Source: Prochlorococcus sp. scB245a_520K10 (GTDB lineage: Bacteria; Cyanobacteriota; Cyanobacteriia; PCC-6307; Cyanobiaceae). From it: DNA of 64,000 nt. Location of the stretch: the NCBI GenBank assembly GCA_000634515.1, contig JFNU01000139.1, positions 19,157 through 83,156 on the forward strand, written 5' to 3'. This document shows positions 1 through 7,931 of the stretch, in pieces. How positions within the stretch are numbered: the stretch's first letter is position 1; every line of letters begins with the position of its first letter. The notes under the pieces are model-generated. The model searched no databases and had not been told where the DNA came from. It worked only from the letters and a program-made list of their open reading frames with translations. The translations under genes and the position numbers were made by a program.

Positions 1-62
1 GTCACACTTGCACATTATAAGTGTTGCACTATATTTTATTTAAGTCAACTGATTTTTTTATT

Positions 63-215
63 ATGCATATCTTAATATTCCCTTTGGGATTTATTCTTTG
101 GTATTTAGCTTATGAAGCAAAGCCTAATATTAATGACGAAGTCACAATTAATTGGGAAGAAAAGAACACAAATAAAAGAAATAAACTTATAAATATAATT
201 AACGAAAGCTTTTAA
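63..215 (+). CDS. small membrane-anchored hypothetical protein (50 aa)
   Basis: Not recognised. The ATG at 63 gives 50 residues: a hydrophobic N-terminal helix (about residues 2-17, with FPLGFILWYL) followed by a charged tail rich in Asn, Glu and Lys. An in-frame GTG at 21 would add 14 residues, but the ATG directly before the hydrophobic helix is simpler. It converges on the small leftward ORF that begins two bases after its stop. Function unknown; a single-pass membrane microprotein is an inference from hydrophobicity only. Confidence 0.45.
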   Translation: MHILIFPLGFILWYLAYEAKPNINDEVTINWEEKNTNKRNKLINIINESF

Positions 216-217
216 AA

Positions 218-391
218 CTAACTGCCAACAAATTTTGACCATTCCTTGTGCTTATAGTCTAGATCTGAGATTAACTGTTTTTGATAGGTATATTTAAGTT
301 GATTTTCGTTAAGAGTTTTTTTTGTAATAATCATCTCCTTTGAGAAAAAATCAGGAGTGTCAGTATTATCAATTTTTTTTGTATTATCCAT
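218..391 (-). CDS. small hypothetical protein (57 aa)
   Basis: Leftward ORF with ATG at 391 and TAG at 218-220, translating to a soluble, charged peptide that starts MDNTKKIDNTDTPDFFSKEM and ends KEWSKFVGS. There is no signal peptide or membrane segment. Its length, clean ATG and tail-to-tail fit with the gene at 63-215 favour a real gene. I do not recognise a family. Confidence 0.45.
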   Translation of the reverse strand: MDNTKKIDNTDTPDFFSKEMIITKKTLNENQLKYTYQKQLISDLDYKHKEWSKFVGS

Positions 392-553
392 TTATAAATT
401 TGTTCTATTTTTTTTATATGAGTAAACAACCACAAGTCTTGATATTTTTATATTTTTTTTATAATTCATTAATATTATATTTTTAGCAAGTTTGTAAAAA
501 TTAGTAATCATATAAATAAAAAAGGCTATATTAAAGAAAATATATAATCTACT

Positions 554-745
554 ATGAATCTTAAGGAGCGAGGAATAACTGTTGGAGATTTACTAATAAT
601 TTTTTTTATTATCCTAACTACTACAATATTCGTTAAAACATTTAACAAGGATAAGAAAACAACCCTAAATCACTGTAATCAAGAGGAAATATATCAAAAG
701 AAAACCTTATTATCAAATATTAATCTAAACAATTTGTTCGTATAA
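554..745 (+). CDS. single-pass membrane hypothetical protein (63 aa)
   Basis: Short protein with a clear hydrophobic segment at about residues 11-29 (VGDLLIIFFIILTTTIFV), preceded by a short charged N-terminus (MNLKERG) and followed by a polar tail. This is the layout of a one-helix membrane protein. An AAGGAG-like stretch overlaps the start region rather than preceding it, so the start rests on the ATG. Function unknown. Confidence 0.5.
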   Translation: MNLKERGITVGDLLIIFFIILTTTIFVKTFNKDKKTTLNHCNQEEIYQKKTLLSNINLNNLFV

Positions 746-881
746 TTAAAATTAAGATTAAACTTTTATTTTTATATTGTTAATACTTAGTACTCTTAAT
801 TAATTTATTTAACTATTAATAATTATTTTAAATTTCAACTATTGAATTAAACTAACTAATAATTGACAAACCTTAAGTAAT

Positions 882-1049
882 TTAAGGCAAAGATTTGGGA
901 TTTTCCCATTTTAAATTATCCTTTAAATCATTGATATCGTTTGATAATGAAACTAAATTCACCATTTGGAGAATTTGAATTTTGTTTAGCCTATCTATAG
1001 CTATAATTTTATTCAGCATATCCAGAACATATTTATCATTAATATTCAT
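882..1049 (-). CDS. small hypothetical protein (55 aa)
   Basis: Leftward ORF with ATG at 1049 and TAA at 882-884. The translation is a soluble, Leu/Asn/Ile-rich helical peptide (MNINDKYVLDMLNKIIAIDR at the start, WENPKSLP at the end). It fills an otherwise empty stretch and has an amino-acid mix like its neighbours. I do not recognise it, and a chance ORF cannot be excluded in such AT-rich DNA. Confidence 0.4.
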   Translation of the reverse strand: MNINDKYVLDMLNKIIAIDRLNKIQILQMVNLVSLSNDINDLKDNLKWENPKSLP

Positions 1050-1228
1050 TTTTGTCAGTGAAAAAGAACTTTAATATCTCAATAGAATCAGTCTATCTTA
1101 AAATTTAAAAATTACTTCTTAAACTTATTTAAAATCTATCGCCAAATAAAAATTTAATTCTGCAAAAATAAAACTTTAGCTATCAATTCAAAATCATCAA
1201 CTCACTTTCTTGTAAATTCGTTTATCGT

Positions 1229-1246
1229 AAAAAAAAAAAAAAAAAA
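1229..1246. repeat. 18-A homopolymer tract abutting a start codon
   Basis: Eighteen consecutive A bases; the last A is the first base of the ATG of the gene at 1246. It lies where a ribosome binding site would be, so length changes would alter the leader but not the reading frame. It is the longest homopolymer I noticed in the window. Confidence 0.9.
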
Positions 1247-1416
1247 TGGACAAAAACCCTAGAAAAGAATATTTAAATAGAGCTGAAGTAAGTGAGATGA
1301 TTGAATTTGCTCTAAGAAGACACAATAGAAGATCTACAATAATTTCAAGTGTACTGGGATGGATCCTTATAGGTGGATATTCTTTTGGTCTGTTCCAAGC
1401 TGTACAAAACGTCTAA
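1246..1416 (+). CDS. single-pass membrane microprotein (56 aa)
   Basis: ATG at 1246, TAA at 1414-1416. A positively charged N-terminal half (KNPRKEYLNRAEVSEMIE, then RRHNRRS) is followed by one hydrophobic helix at about residues 32-52 (ISSVLGWILIGGYSFGLFQA). Positive residues before the helix suggest an N-in, C-out orientation. The organised sequence makes it likely real. Family not recognised. Confidence 0.6.
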   Translation: MDKNPRKEYLNRAEVSEMIEFALRRHNRRSTIISSVLGWILIGGYSFGLFQAVQNV

Positions 1417-1479
1417 TCAAATTTAACTTTAAATTAGAACAAGCTAGATGATAGATTAATACTAGATTTTGTTTTTATC

Positions 1480-1701
1480 ATGATTGAATATATTGAGGAA
1501 AATATAACTGTTATTAGAAAATATTTAAACAAAAGAAAAAAGGTAATTTCAAAATTGAATAAGACTTCCATAATGGAAGAATTCAAAGAATGGAGCAAGG
1601 ATCCAATACCGGAAACAGAGTCAATATGGACACTACCTGATTTAACGAGTAGCGAAAGGTTAAGAAATTTTTGCCGCTCAATTAAAAAGGAAATAAGATA
1701 A
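1480..1701 (+). CDS. small basic hypothetical protein (73 aa)
   Basis: A soluble, basic, helical protein with two charged N- and C-terminal stretches around a Pro/Trp/Glu-containing centre (SKDPIPETESIWTLPDLTS). There is no membrane segment or recognisable motif. The ATG at 1480 follows the preceding microprotein by 63 bases in the same direction, so the two could share a transcript. Function unknown. Confidence 0.5.
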   Translation: MIEYIEENITVIRKYLNKRKKVISKLNKTSIMEEFKEWSKDPIPETESIWTLPDLTSSERLRNFCRSIKKEIR

Positions 1702-1704
1702 GTT

Positions 1705-1863
1705 TTAACTACCTAGTTGTATATGATTTACCTTTAAGTAATAATAACCCGCAAATCCCACAATATTTAATACTATAACGAAAACCCAAGCTCCTACTGG
1801 CTGATTAGAATCAAATTTTTTTATTTTAACTTTATCTTTTAGTCTTTCAATATATTTAGCCAT
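1705..1863 (-). CDS. single-pass membrane microprotein (52 aa)
   Basis: Leftward ORF, ATG at 1863 and TAA at 1705-1707. A Lys-rich amphipathic N-terminus (MAKYIERLKDKVKIKKFDS) is followed by one hydrophobic helix at about residues 23-43 (VGAWVFVIVLNIVGFAGYYY) and a short polar tail. The layout resembles small cyanobacterial thylakoid-associated subunits, but no named family is recognised. It ends three bases after the stop of the rightward gene before it. Confidence 0.55.
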   Translation of the reverse strand: MAKYIERLKDKVKIKKFDSNQPVGAWVFVIVLNIVGFAGYYYLKVNHIQLGS

Positions 1864-1946
1864 AATTAAAAGTTTTAAAAAGAATAACCCTAATTATAGA
1901 GTCTTGAATTTAAAGGAATCTTAAATAAAATAAAATAAAATTTCTT

Positions 1947-2072
1947 TTAATTAGAATTTTTATCGTCAAGCCTGTTAATTGGATATTTAATTAACTCCTT
2001 TTTGAGATTTTTTAAAAGTTTATTATGATTCAAAATTGTAAATTTCTTTGTAAAGGAATAATGCCATTTCAT
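1947..2072 (-). CDS. possible 41-aa hypothetical peptide
   Basis: Short leftward ORF, ATG at 2072 and TAA at 1947-1949, basic and without a membrane segment (MKWHYSFTKKFTILNHNKLL at the start). It occupies an otherwise gene-free 300-base gap upstream of the peroxiredoxin. Support is weak: length and composition alone. Confidence 0.25.
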   Translation of the reverse strand: MKWHYSFTKKFTILNHNKLLKNLKKELIKYPINRLDDKNSN

Positions 2073-2088
2073 TGAATTAAAAAAAAAC

Positions 2089-2118
2089 TTGCTAATTCAT
2101 TATTAATAAAATTATAAT
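2089..2118 (+). promoter_or_regulatory. sigma-70-type promoter of the peroxiredoxin gene
   Basis: TTGCTA at 2089-2094 and a perfect TATAAT at 2113-2118, separated by 18 bases, lie about 55 bases before the peroxiredoxin ATG. The position and the consensus -10 make this a credible main promoter. The rest of the 1864-2171 gap shows only AT-rich DNA and the weak ORF noted at 1947. Confidence 0.6.
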
Positions 2119-2171
2119 ACTTATTACGGTCATTCAGACCATAAATAATTTAAATAAGGACAAATTTTTTC

Positions 2172-2756
2172 ATGAGCTTAAGAGTTGGCCAAGAAGCACC
2201 AGACTTTAGTGCTACAGCAGTATATGATCAGGAGTTTAAGGAGATTACACTTTCAGGTCTAAGGGGGAAATGGGTTGTTTTATTCTTTTACCCACTAGAT
2301 TTTACATTTGTATGTCCTACTGAAATCACTGCATTTAGTGATAGATATCAAGATTTCTCAGCACTTAATACGGAAATACTTGGGGTATCAGTTGATAGCA
2401 AACACTGTCATTTGGCTTGGATACAAACTCCAAGAAATGAAGGTGGAATAGGTGATATTAACTACCCGTTAGTTTCTGACTTAAAAAGAGAAATTTGCCA
2501 GGCGTACAATGTTCTTAATGATGATGGAGAGGCAGATAGAGGTTTGTTTCTTATCAATCCCGAAGGCGTAGTTATGCATACGACTGTTAATAAGGCTCCT
2601 GTAGGCAGAAATGTTGATGAAACATTAAGAATTCTTCAAGGTTACCAATACGTAGCGGCAAACCCAGATGAAGTATGTCCAGCCAACTGGACTCCAGGTG
2701 AGAAAACAATGTTAGAAGACCCCAAAGGTAGTAAGGAATATTTTTCTGCGCTATAG
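2172..2756 (+). CDS. typical 2-Cys peroxiredoxin
   Basis: Thiol peroxidase that reduces H2O2 and organic peroxides using thioredoxin, part of defence against photosynthetic oxidants in the cytosol. The peroxidatic Cys is C48 in [10 protein letters not shown], and the resolving Cys is C169 in DEVCPANW. The GGIG stretch and the C-terminal EYFSAL correspond to the GGLG and YF elements of the hyperoxidation-sensitive eukaryote-like type. At 194 residues it has the usual family length. It has its own promoter and is convergent with the membrane gene downstream. Confidence 0.95.
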   Translation: MSLRVGQEAPDFSATAVYDQEFKEITLSGLRGKWVVLFFYPLDFTFVCPTEITAFSDRYQDFSALNTEILGVSVDSKHCHLAWIQTPRNEGGIGDINYPLVSDLKREICQAYNVLNDDGEADRGLFLINPEGVVMHTTVNKAPVGRNVDETLRILQGYQYVAANPDEVCPANWTPGEKTMLEDPKGSKEYFSAL

Positions 2757-2772
2757 AAGGATTAGACAATTT

Positions 2773-3525
2773 TTAAATAAGTATTGAGTAGTAAATAACT
2801 ATAAAAAAATAAAAAATAAACATATTCAAAACGGGGATAAAATCCCCTTTTTGAGGTTTGCCTACTATCCAATCGCTTAAATTAGTTTTGTATGATAAAA
2901 AAGACCAAGTAAAAAAAGAAATTTCTATAGCGACTAAGATAAAAAGATTAATTAAATTTAAGTCATTTAAACCAAAATATTTATAAATATGAAACTGATC
3001 ATCAAGATTAATATTGTTAATTTGAATATGCCAAAGATAAAGAGAAATCAATATAAAATTTACCAAGATTATTTTTTTTAATAAAAACCTAGATTTTTTA
3101 AAAATTAATAAACTAGAAATTAGAAGTATGAAAAAACTCAACTGAATATTATCCGGTTTCTGTAAATTAATTCTTTCAAAAAATAAATTAAATATAAGAT
3201 CAAAATTTATATATAAATAATCAGCTATAAAGTACGAGAGAAATATCAAATTTATTGCTACTAAGAAAAATAATCTTTTACCTGTAATTATATTTTTACT
3301 ATAAATATTATTCTTATTAAATTTATAGTATGTATAGTATTTTAAAGAGTTTAAACATACCAAAGATGGACATATCGTACCGCTAAAATAGTAAAGAATT
3401 GAATAGAAGGAAATATCATTAATATTGAATAAATACAAATTAAACCATTGTTTTTGTACAAGTGGAAGAATAAGTAAGAATGAAATTGTGACTAATAACT
3501 TCGTAGTTTTGTTTTTAATTATCAA
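2773..3525 (-). CDS. multi-pass membrane protein of unknown function
   Basis: A 250-residue protein with about six hydrophobic segments (roughly residues 9-25, 38-58, 87-105, 128-145, 150-168, 192-212 and a C-terminal one at 230-249). The loop sequence SDWIVGKPQKGDFIPVLNM before the last helix is the most distinctive part. I know no enzyme motif in it. It lies 39 bases downstream of the FtsH-like gene in the same direction and may be co-transcribed with it. Confidence 0.7.
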   Translation of the reverse strand: MIIKNKTTKLLVTISFLLILPLVQKQWFNLYLFNINDISFYSILYYFSGTICPSLVCLNSLKYYTYYKFNKNNIYSKNIITGKRLFFLVAINLIFLSYFIADYLYINFDLIFNLFFERINLQKPDNIQLSFFILLISSLLIFKKSRFLLKKIILVNFILISLYLWHIQINNINLDDQFHIYKYFGLNDLNLINLFILVAIEISFFTWSFLSYKTNLSDWIVGKPQKGDFIPVLNMFIFYFFIVIYYSILI

Positions 3526-3564
3526 GTAAATATTATATTTTTTATTTAATTTAAAACAATTAAA

Positions 3565-5319
3565 TCAAACTTTCAAGAATTTAGAAGTTGTTAATTTAAA
3601 AACTTTTTTATCTATAGTTTCTTGATTTAAAAGAATTTCAACTAATTTATCTAGTAAGACTCTATTTTTTTTTAATATTTTTATTGAGTTATTTAATGAA
3701 ATTTTAGAAATCTTTATGATTTCATTATCTATTCTAGAACTAGTATTTTCTGCTACGAGTGGCTTTCTTCTAAATAATCCATCTCCTAAAAACATTTCAT
3801 TATTATCAGAATTCATTGAAATTGGACCAATAATTGAAAATCCATATTTCGTAACCATTTCCCTAACAATGTTTGTTGCATAAGAGATATCTTTTATTGA
3901 GCATTGCGTAATTTCACTTTCACCAAAAACTATCGTTTCTGCTGCTCTTCCAGCAAGAGCAATTTCAATTTTTGAAACTAATAATTTTTTTGAAATCAAA
4001 CCACTAGAAATTACATCTTCGTCAGGGCATATTTTTGTATATCCTCCTAGAGATCCAGATCTAGGTAAAATCGTAATTTTATCAACTGATTCAATACCAT
4101 TTCTCACAGCAGATACAATAGCTCTGCCTACTTCGTTATAAGCGATAATTTTTTTCATATTTGGAGAAGTTATTAATGAACTTCTCAGACCAATGGTAAT
4201 TTTATCAAGAGCATTTTCTATATGAAGATCACTAATTAATTTAGATTCATCTCTTGCACAGTGAATAGCACTCTCGTTCATCAAATTTGCAAGATCTGCC
4301 CCCGAAAATCCAACAGTTCTAGAAGCCCAATATCCTAAGTCAACTTCGCTTGAAAGTGGTTTTGAAAGTGAGTGAACTGAAAGAATTTTTTTTCTTCCAA
4401 CTAAATCTGGAAGCATTACTTCTATTTTCCTATCAAATCTTCCTGGTCTTAATAATGCTGCATCCAAAATATCTGGCCTATTTGTTGCTGCTAAAACGAT
4501 AATCCCGGAATTATCAGCAAAACCATCTAATTCAGTTAAAAGCTGATTGAGAGTTTGTTCTCTTTCATCATTTCCACCTCCGATCCCGGACCCTCTTTGC
4601 CTACCAATAGAATCAATTTCATCAATAAAAATTATACAAGGAGATTTTTCCTTAGCCTTGGAGAATAGATCCCGCACACGGCTTGCACCAACACCAACAA
4701 AAAGTTCTACAAACTCTGATGCCGATATTGAGAGAAAAGGGACTCCTGATTCACCGGCAATTGCTTTAGCCAATAATGTTTTACCTGTTCCTGGAGGGCC
4801 AATTAAAAGAACACCTTTAGGAACTTTTGCACCAAGATTTTCAAATTTCTTTGGTTCTTTCAAAAAAGTTATTACCTCTTTTAATTCCTCAGCGGCTTCA
4901 GGAACACCAGCTACATCATCGAATCTCGTTTCTACATCATCAATAGTTACAAATTTAGCTTGATTTTTAGTAAAACCAAAAGTTCTGGAAGCCAATTTTG
5001 ATGTACTTCTCAAGATTAAGACTATCGCTAATATAAAAATCAAAAAAAGACTTATTGAAGCGAAAGAATTAGCAGCTGAAGATTCTTTTCTACTATTATT
5101 TATAGTGAGATCGACTTTATTTTCAGTAGCCTTTTCAAGGATTAACTGATCGTTGTAAAGAATAGGTATTTTAAATTTATCGCCATTTTTGTAAAGTACA
5201 TCAATTTCTCTCTGTCTCGGATAGAAAAATATTGATTCTATTTTTCCCGTCTCTATATCCTCTAGAAGATCAGAATAACTTGATTTAGAATTTGAATATG
5301 AGAATTTTGATCTAAACAC
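3565..5319 (-). CDS. FtsH-like AAA protein lacking the protease zinc motif
   Basis: Membrane AAA+ protein of the FtsH family. The ATPase is intact: Walker A GPPGTGKT at 174-181, the pore loop FVG near 207, Walker B with D233-E234, and the second region of homology ending in arginine fingers R291 and R294. The zinc-protease helix is degenerate: residues 395-399 read NEVGR where active FtsH has HEAGH, so both zinc histidines are gone although the Glu (E396) and the distal Asp (D477) remain. FtsH normally has two N-terminal membrane helices; here only the second is visible (about 88-104), and an in-frame stop just upstream of the GTG start rules out a longer N-terminus. This suggests an unfoldase or partner subunit, like plant FtsHi, rather than a protease. 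Confidence 0.9.
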   Translation of the reverse strand: MFRSKFSYSNSKSSYSDLLEDIETGKIESIFFYPRQREIDVLYKNGDKFKIPILYNDQLILEKATENKVDLTINNSRKESSAANSFASISLFLIFILAIVLILRSTSKLASRTFGFTKNQAKFVTIDDVETRFDDVAGVPEAAEELKEVITFLKEPKKFENLGAKVPKGVLLIGPPGTGKTLLAKAIAGESGVPFLSISASEFVELFVGVGASRVRDLFSKAKEKSPCIIFIDEIDSIGRQRGSGIGGGNDEREQTLNQLLTELDGFADNSGIIVLAATNRPDILDAALLRPGRFDRKIEVMLPDLVGRKKILSVHSLSKPLSSEVDLGYWASRTVGFSGADLANLMNESAIHCARDESKLISDLHIENALDKITIGLRSSLITSPNMKKIIAYNEVGRAIVSAVRNGIESVDKITILPRSGSLGGYTKICPDEDVISSGLISKKLLVSKIEIALAGRAAETIVFGESEITQCSIKDISYATNIVREMVTKYGFSIIGPISMNSDNNEMFLGDGLFRRKPLVAENTSSRIDNEIIKISKISLNNSIKILKKNRVLLDKLVEILLNQETIDKKVFKLTTSKFLKV

Positions 5320-5449
5320 TAATCTTTAAAGTTATTAATAAAGCATATATGCTTATTTAAAAAATTGATGAATATAAACAAAATATACTCAAAAGTTTTG
5401 GAGATAACCAGTTAAGGGTTATATTAATATATGGAAATAAAGAAACAGA

Positions 5450-5623
5450 ATGGCTGTCCCAAAGAAGAAAAAATCAAAAAGCAAAAGGAACCAAAGGCAC
5501 GCTGTCTGGAAAGGCAAAGCAGCACTAGCAGCCCAAAAAGCTATATCTTTAGGTAAATCAGTTTTAACTGGGAAAGCTCAAGGGTTTGTCTACCCTATTG
5601 AAGAAGAAGAAGAAGAAGAATAG
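5450..5623 (+). CDS. rpmF: 50S ribosomal protein L32
   Basis: 57-residue basic protein starting [20 protein letters not shown], the characteristic N-terminus of L32 (P-K-K-K-S-K then R-RH/W-K). The Zn-ribbon Cys pairs of some L32 proteins are absent, as is usual for the C-minus cyanobacterial and plastid form. It ends in seven consecutive Glu codons. It is convergent with ycf20, with 3 bases between the stop codons. Confidence 0.93.
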   Translation: MAVPKKKKSKSKRNQRHAVWKGKAALAAQKAISLGKSVLTGKAQGFVYPIEEEEEEE

Positions 5624-5626
5624 ATT

Positions 5627-5953
5627 TTAAGATCCTAACTTAAATGCCTCAAGGATTATGGCATAGACTGCACCAATTCTTAATTTATCAACTACGGTCC
5701 ATATATAATAAAATTTTGAGCTAGAGGAAGGCTTAATTCTTATAATAATTTCAATAAAAACGATAATTATTGGAACCATAATTAACTCATTTTTACCTTC
5801 AGATATAAATTTTGTAAGAAAATTGGCGAACAAAAAATAACCTGTCAAAACAGAAATTAAACCAATAGATTTTATCCTCCAAGTATCACTTAGAAACCCA
5901 AAAAATAAATTATTTAACTGATATGTAATTCTTGAAAAATTAGTTTTTTGCAT
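5627..5953 (-). CDS. ycf20: Ycf20-like (DUF565) membrane protein
   Basis: 108 residues with two or three hydrophobic segments and the family ending LRIGAVYAIILEAFKLGS, the hallmark of Ycf20/DUF565 proteins of cyanobacteria and plastids. The N-terminal pattern (L-N-N-L-F-F-G-F-L-S-D-T-W-R) also fits. In algae and plants Ycf20-related proteins affect thermal dissipation; the molecular role is unknown. Its start overlaps the 3' end of the HAD gene by 14 bases, so the two are probably translated from one message. Confidence 0.85.
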   Translation of the reverse strand: MQKTNFSRITYQLNNLFFGFLSDTWRIKSIGLISVLTGYFLFANFLTKFISEGKNELIMVPIIIVFIEIIIRIKPSSSSKFYYIWTVVDKLRIGAVYAIILEAFKLGS

Positions 5954-6704
5954 TACTAAAAGACACTAAATAATCACTTAGAAAGCTGTAATCAACATAT
6001 GATTTTTTTAGTTTAGGGCCTTTAATTACATTTGCCACATTATTCTCATCACCAAGACTGTCTAAAATACAATCTAATTTAATATCTTCCTCAAGAAAAA
6101 TTGGGATATTTGAAGGAACAAAAATTGTAGGTAAGTTAGCTGCTAAGGAAGATTGCAATCCTGGGTTGGAGTCTTCGAAAACAATTGAGTTATTATTGTT
6201 TATACCACTTAATTGAATAGCCTTTAAATAAGGTAATGGATTTGGTTTCTTTAATTCAACGTCTTCACTTGAAATAATGAACTCAAAAGGATTGAAGCCA
6301 TTAAAAAGACATTCAACTAGTAAATCAACTTGAACTCTAGAACTTGAAGTAACAATAAATTGTCTTATTTTTTTTCTATGTAATTCATTTATTAACCTAA
6401 AAACTCCAGTTTTTAAGTTGACACAATTTTTTTTTATAAGTTCTAAATAGTGAAATTGTTTCTTTTCGTGGATTTTAATGATTAGATCATCTGATAAAGA
6501 ATAATCTTTCGATTTGGCATAGTAAGCAATTCTATTTTTGCCTCCATTTATTCTCAAAAGTTGGATGTATTTATCAGTATCCCAATTCCAATCAATCCCA
6601 AAGTCATTAAATGCATGATTAAAAGCGGGTAAATGTGCTTCTAATTCCGTATTTGCAATAGTACCATCTAAATCCCAATAAACCCCTTCAAGATAAGCCA
6701 CCAA
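5940..6704 (-). CDS. HAD-superfamily sugar-phosphate phosphatase (CbbY/Gph-like)
   Basis: Motif I is VYWDLDGTIANTE (about residues 8-20), giving the nucleophile Asp and acid/base Asp; motif II is VTSSSR; motif III/IV is KKPNP followed by VFEDSNPGLQSSLAA. These place it in the CbbY/phosphoglycolate-phosphatase type of HAD hydrolase with an alpha-helical cap. The exact substrate cannot be read; CbbY enzymes remove the Rubisco inhibitor xylulose bisphosphate. The start is either TTG at 6704 or GTG at 6701; no ATG is close. Confidence 0.85.
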   Translation of the reverse strand: MVAYLEGVYWDLDGTIANTELEAHLPAFNHAFNDFGIDWNWDTDKYIQLLRINGGKNRIAYYAKSKDYSLSDDLIIKIHEKKQFHYLELIKKNCVNLKTGVFRLINELHRKKIRQFIVTSSSRVQVDLLVECLFNGFNPFEFIISSEDVELKKPNPLPYLKAIQLSGINNNNSIVFEDSNPGLQSSLAANLPTIFVPSNIPIFLEEDIKLDCILDSLGDENNVANVIKGPKLKKSYVDYSFLSDYLVSFSNAKN

Positions 6705-6716
6705 GAAGAATTTCTT

Positions 6717-6794
6717 TTATTTACGATAAAATACTAGAGCGATTATTGCTGGTCCTGCTAACGCAACTACGGCTAAAGGAATAAGTGTTGCCAT
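6717..6794 (-). CDS. psb30: photosystem II protein Psb30 (Ycf12)
   Basis: A 25-residue peptide, ATG at 6794, TAA at 6717-6719, reading MATLIPLAVVALAGPAIIAL then VFYRK. The A-G-P-x-I-I-x-L core with a basic C-terminus matches the end of Psb30/Ycf12, a one-helix subunit at the edge of photosystem II near cytochrome b559. It is shorter at the N-terminus than most family members. The gene is 13 bases upstream of the HAD gene on the same strand. Confidence 0.75.
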   Translation of the reverse strand: MATLIPLAVVALAGPAIIALVFYRK

Positions 6795-6876
6795 GATTAA
6801 TGAATATGTTTTGTGATACTATTTTTACAAATAAACGACAGAACTGTACTGATACGTTACAAGATTGAATTAAATT

Positions 6877-7224
6877 ATGAAATCATGGATATGTATAGAA
6901 AATTGTGGAGCTTGTTGTAAATTCAACTTGGAAGAAAGAATTGATCTGGCTGACAAACTTAATGATCAAGATATAACCTTAATCAATTCAATGACGGCTA
7001 AGGACGGTTGGTGTAAAAATCTGGACAGAAAAAATAAAAAATGCTTAATTTACGAAACAAGGCCTCATTTTTGCCGGGTAACTGAATTTTCAACTGCATT
7101 TAAAGAATATCTAAAATCTGGTGACAAATTTCTTATAGATTGTTGCAAACAACATATTTCATCAAATTATGGAAATAAAAGTAAAGAAATGAAAAGTTTT
7201 AAAATGGCAGTCTCCGAAAAATGA
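6877..7224 (+). CDS. YkgJ-family CxxCxxCC cysteine cluster protein
   Basis: 115 residues with the family signature near the N-terminus (C6, C10, C13, C14 in CIENCGACC), then GWCKNL, KKCLIYETRPHFCR and a later DCC pair. The YkgJ/UPF0153 family is thought to bind zinc or an iron-sulfur cluster, and the reaction is unknown. Its stop overlaps the ATG of the first UPF0016 gene by 4 bases, so it sits in an operon with the presumed metal exporter, which fits a metal-related role. Confidence 0.85.
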   Translation: MKSWICIENCGACCKFNLEERIDLADKLNDQDITLINSMTAKDGWCKNLDRKNKKCLIYETRPHFCRVTEFSTAFKEYLKSGDKFLIDCCKQHISSNYGNKSKEMKSFKMAVSEK

Positions 7225-7547
7225 ATATTAAATTAGAAAAAAAAGAGGACAATATAGAAAAAAGTTTCTTATCTATATTCATTACAACTTTTACGACCAT
7301 ATTTATAGCAGAACTTGGCGATAAAACTCAGATAGCTACATTAATGCTTTCTGCTGAATCAGGGAAGCCAATAATTGTTTTTCTTGGAAGTTCTCTAGCT
7401 TTAATAAGTTCTAGTGTAGTAGGAGTTCTTATTGGTAAATGGTTGTCAAAAAAAATCTCTCCAAGCAAATTTGCATTATTTACTGGTATTTTAATGATAC
7501 TAATAAGCGTATTTTTAGCTTATGATACTTTTAAGAATTATTTATAA
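7221..7547 (+). CDS. UPF0016 half-size cation exporter, first subunit
   Basis: 108 residues with three hydrophobic segments and one copy of the family motif E-x-G-D-K-T (AELGDKTQIATL, about residues 30-41). Full-size UPF0016/GDT1/Mnx proteins have two such repeats in one chain; here each repeat is a separate gene. Half-size pairs in cyanobacteria have been described as heteromeric manganese exporters (Hmx1/Hmx2 type). It overlaps the upstream YkgJ gene by 4 bases and abuts its partner with no gap. Confidence 0.88.
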   Translation: MNIKLEKKEDNIEKSFLSIFITTFTTIFIAELGDKTQIATLMLSAESGKPIIVFLGSSLALISSSVVGVLIGKWLSKKISPSKFALFTGILMILISVFLAYDTFKNYL

Positions 7548-7859
7548 ATGGTTTTAAGTTTATTACTATCAACATTTTTAACCGTTTTTATAGCTGAATT
7601 AGGTGACAAAACCCAACTAGCTACTTTAACTATAAGTGGAACTTCAAATAAACCATTTGCTGTTTTTTTAGGCTCTTCTTCAGCGCTCGTTTTTGCAAGT
7701 TTACTAGGTGCTTTAACAGGTGGTTCTATATCCAGTTTTTTACCAGAGGTAGTTCTTAAATCAATTGCGTCCATAACTTTTTTAATTATTGGTAGCAGGC
7801 TTTTTATTAATTCATTCGTTATTGACAAAGAAGAAAAAGAAGATAAAAAAAATGATTAG
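7548..7859 (+). CDS. UPF0016 half-size cation exporter, second subunit
   Basis: 103 residues, again three hydrophobic segments with one E-x-G-D-K-T motif (AELGDKTQLATL, about residues 15-26) and a charged C-terminal tail (EEKEDKKND). The ATG follows the stop of the first subunit directly, which suggests translational coupling and a 1:1 complex. The likely substrate is Mn2+, judged from characterised UPF0016 members; Ca2+ or H+ cannot be excluded from sequence. Confidence 0.88.
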   Translation: MVLSLLLSTFLTVFIAELGDKTQLATLTISGTSNKPFAVFLGSSSALVFASLLGALTGGSISSFLPEVVLKSIASITFLIIGSRLFINSFVIDKEEKEDKKND

Positions 7860-7931
7860 TTTTTAAGCTTGGATAAAAGATGTAATAATAGAATATATAA
7901 ACCAATTAACTTATAAATATAAACCTATATT

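Noticed and set aside
2128..2140. GGTC-ATTCA-GACC inverted repeat near the peroxiredoxin start
   Set aside because: Only 4-bp arms; expected by chance and no known operator matches.
4547..4963. 138-aa rightward ORF opposite the FtsH-like gene
   Set aside because: It lies wholly antisense to the conserved AAA core; the Pro/Ser/Thr-rich translation is the shadow of that sequence.
7538..7828. 96-aa leftward ORF over the second UPF0016 gene
   Set aside because: The opposite strand has a clear transporter motif; this frame has none.
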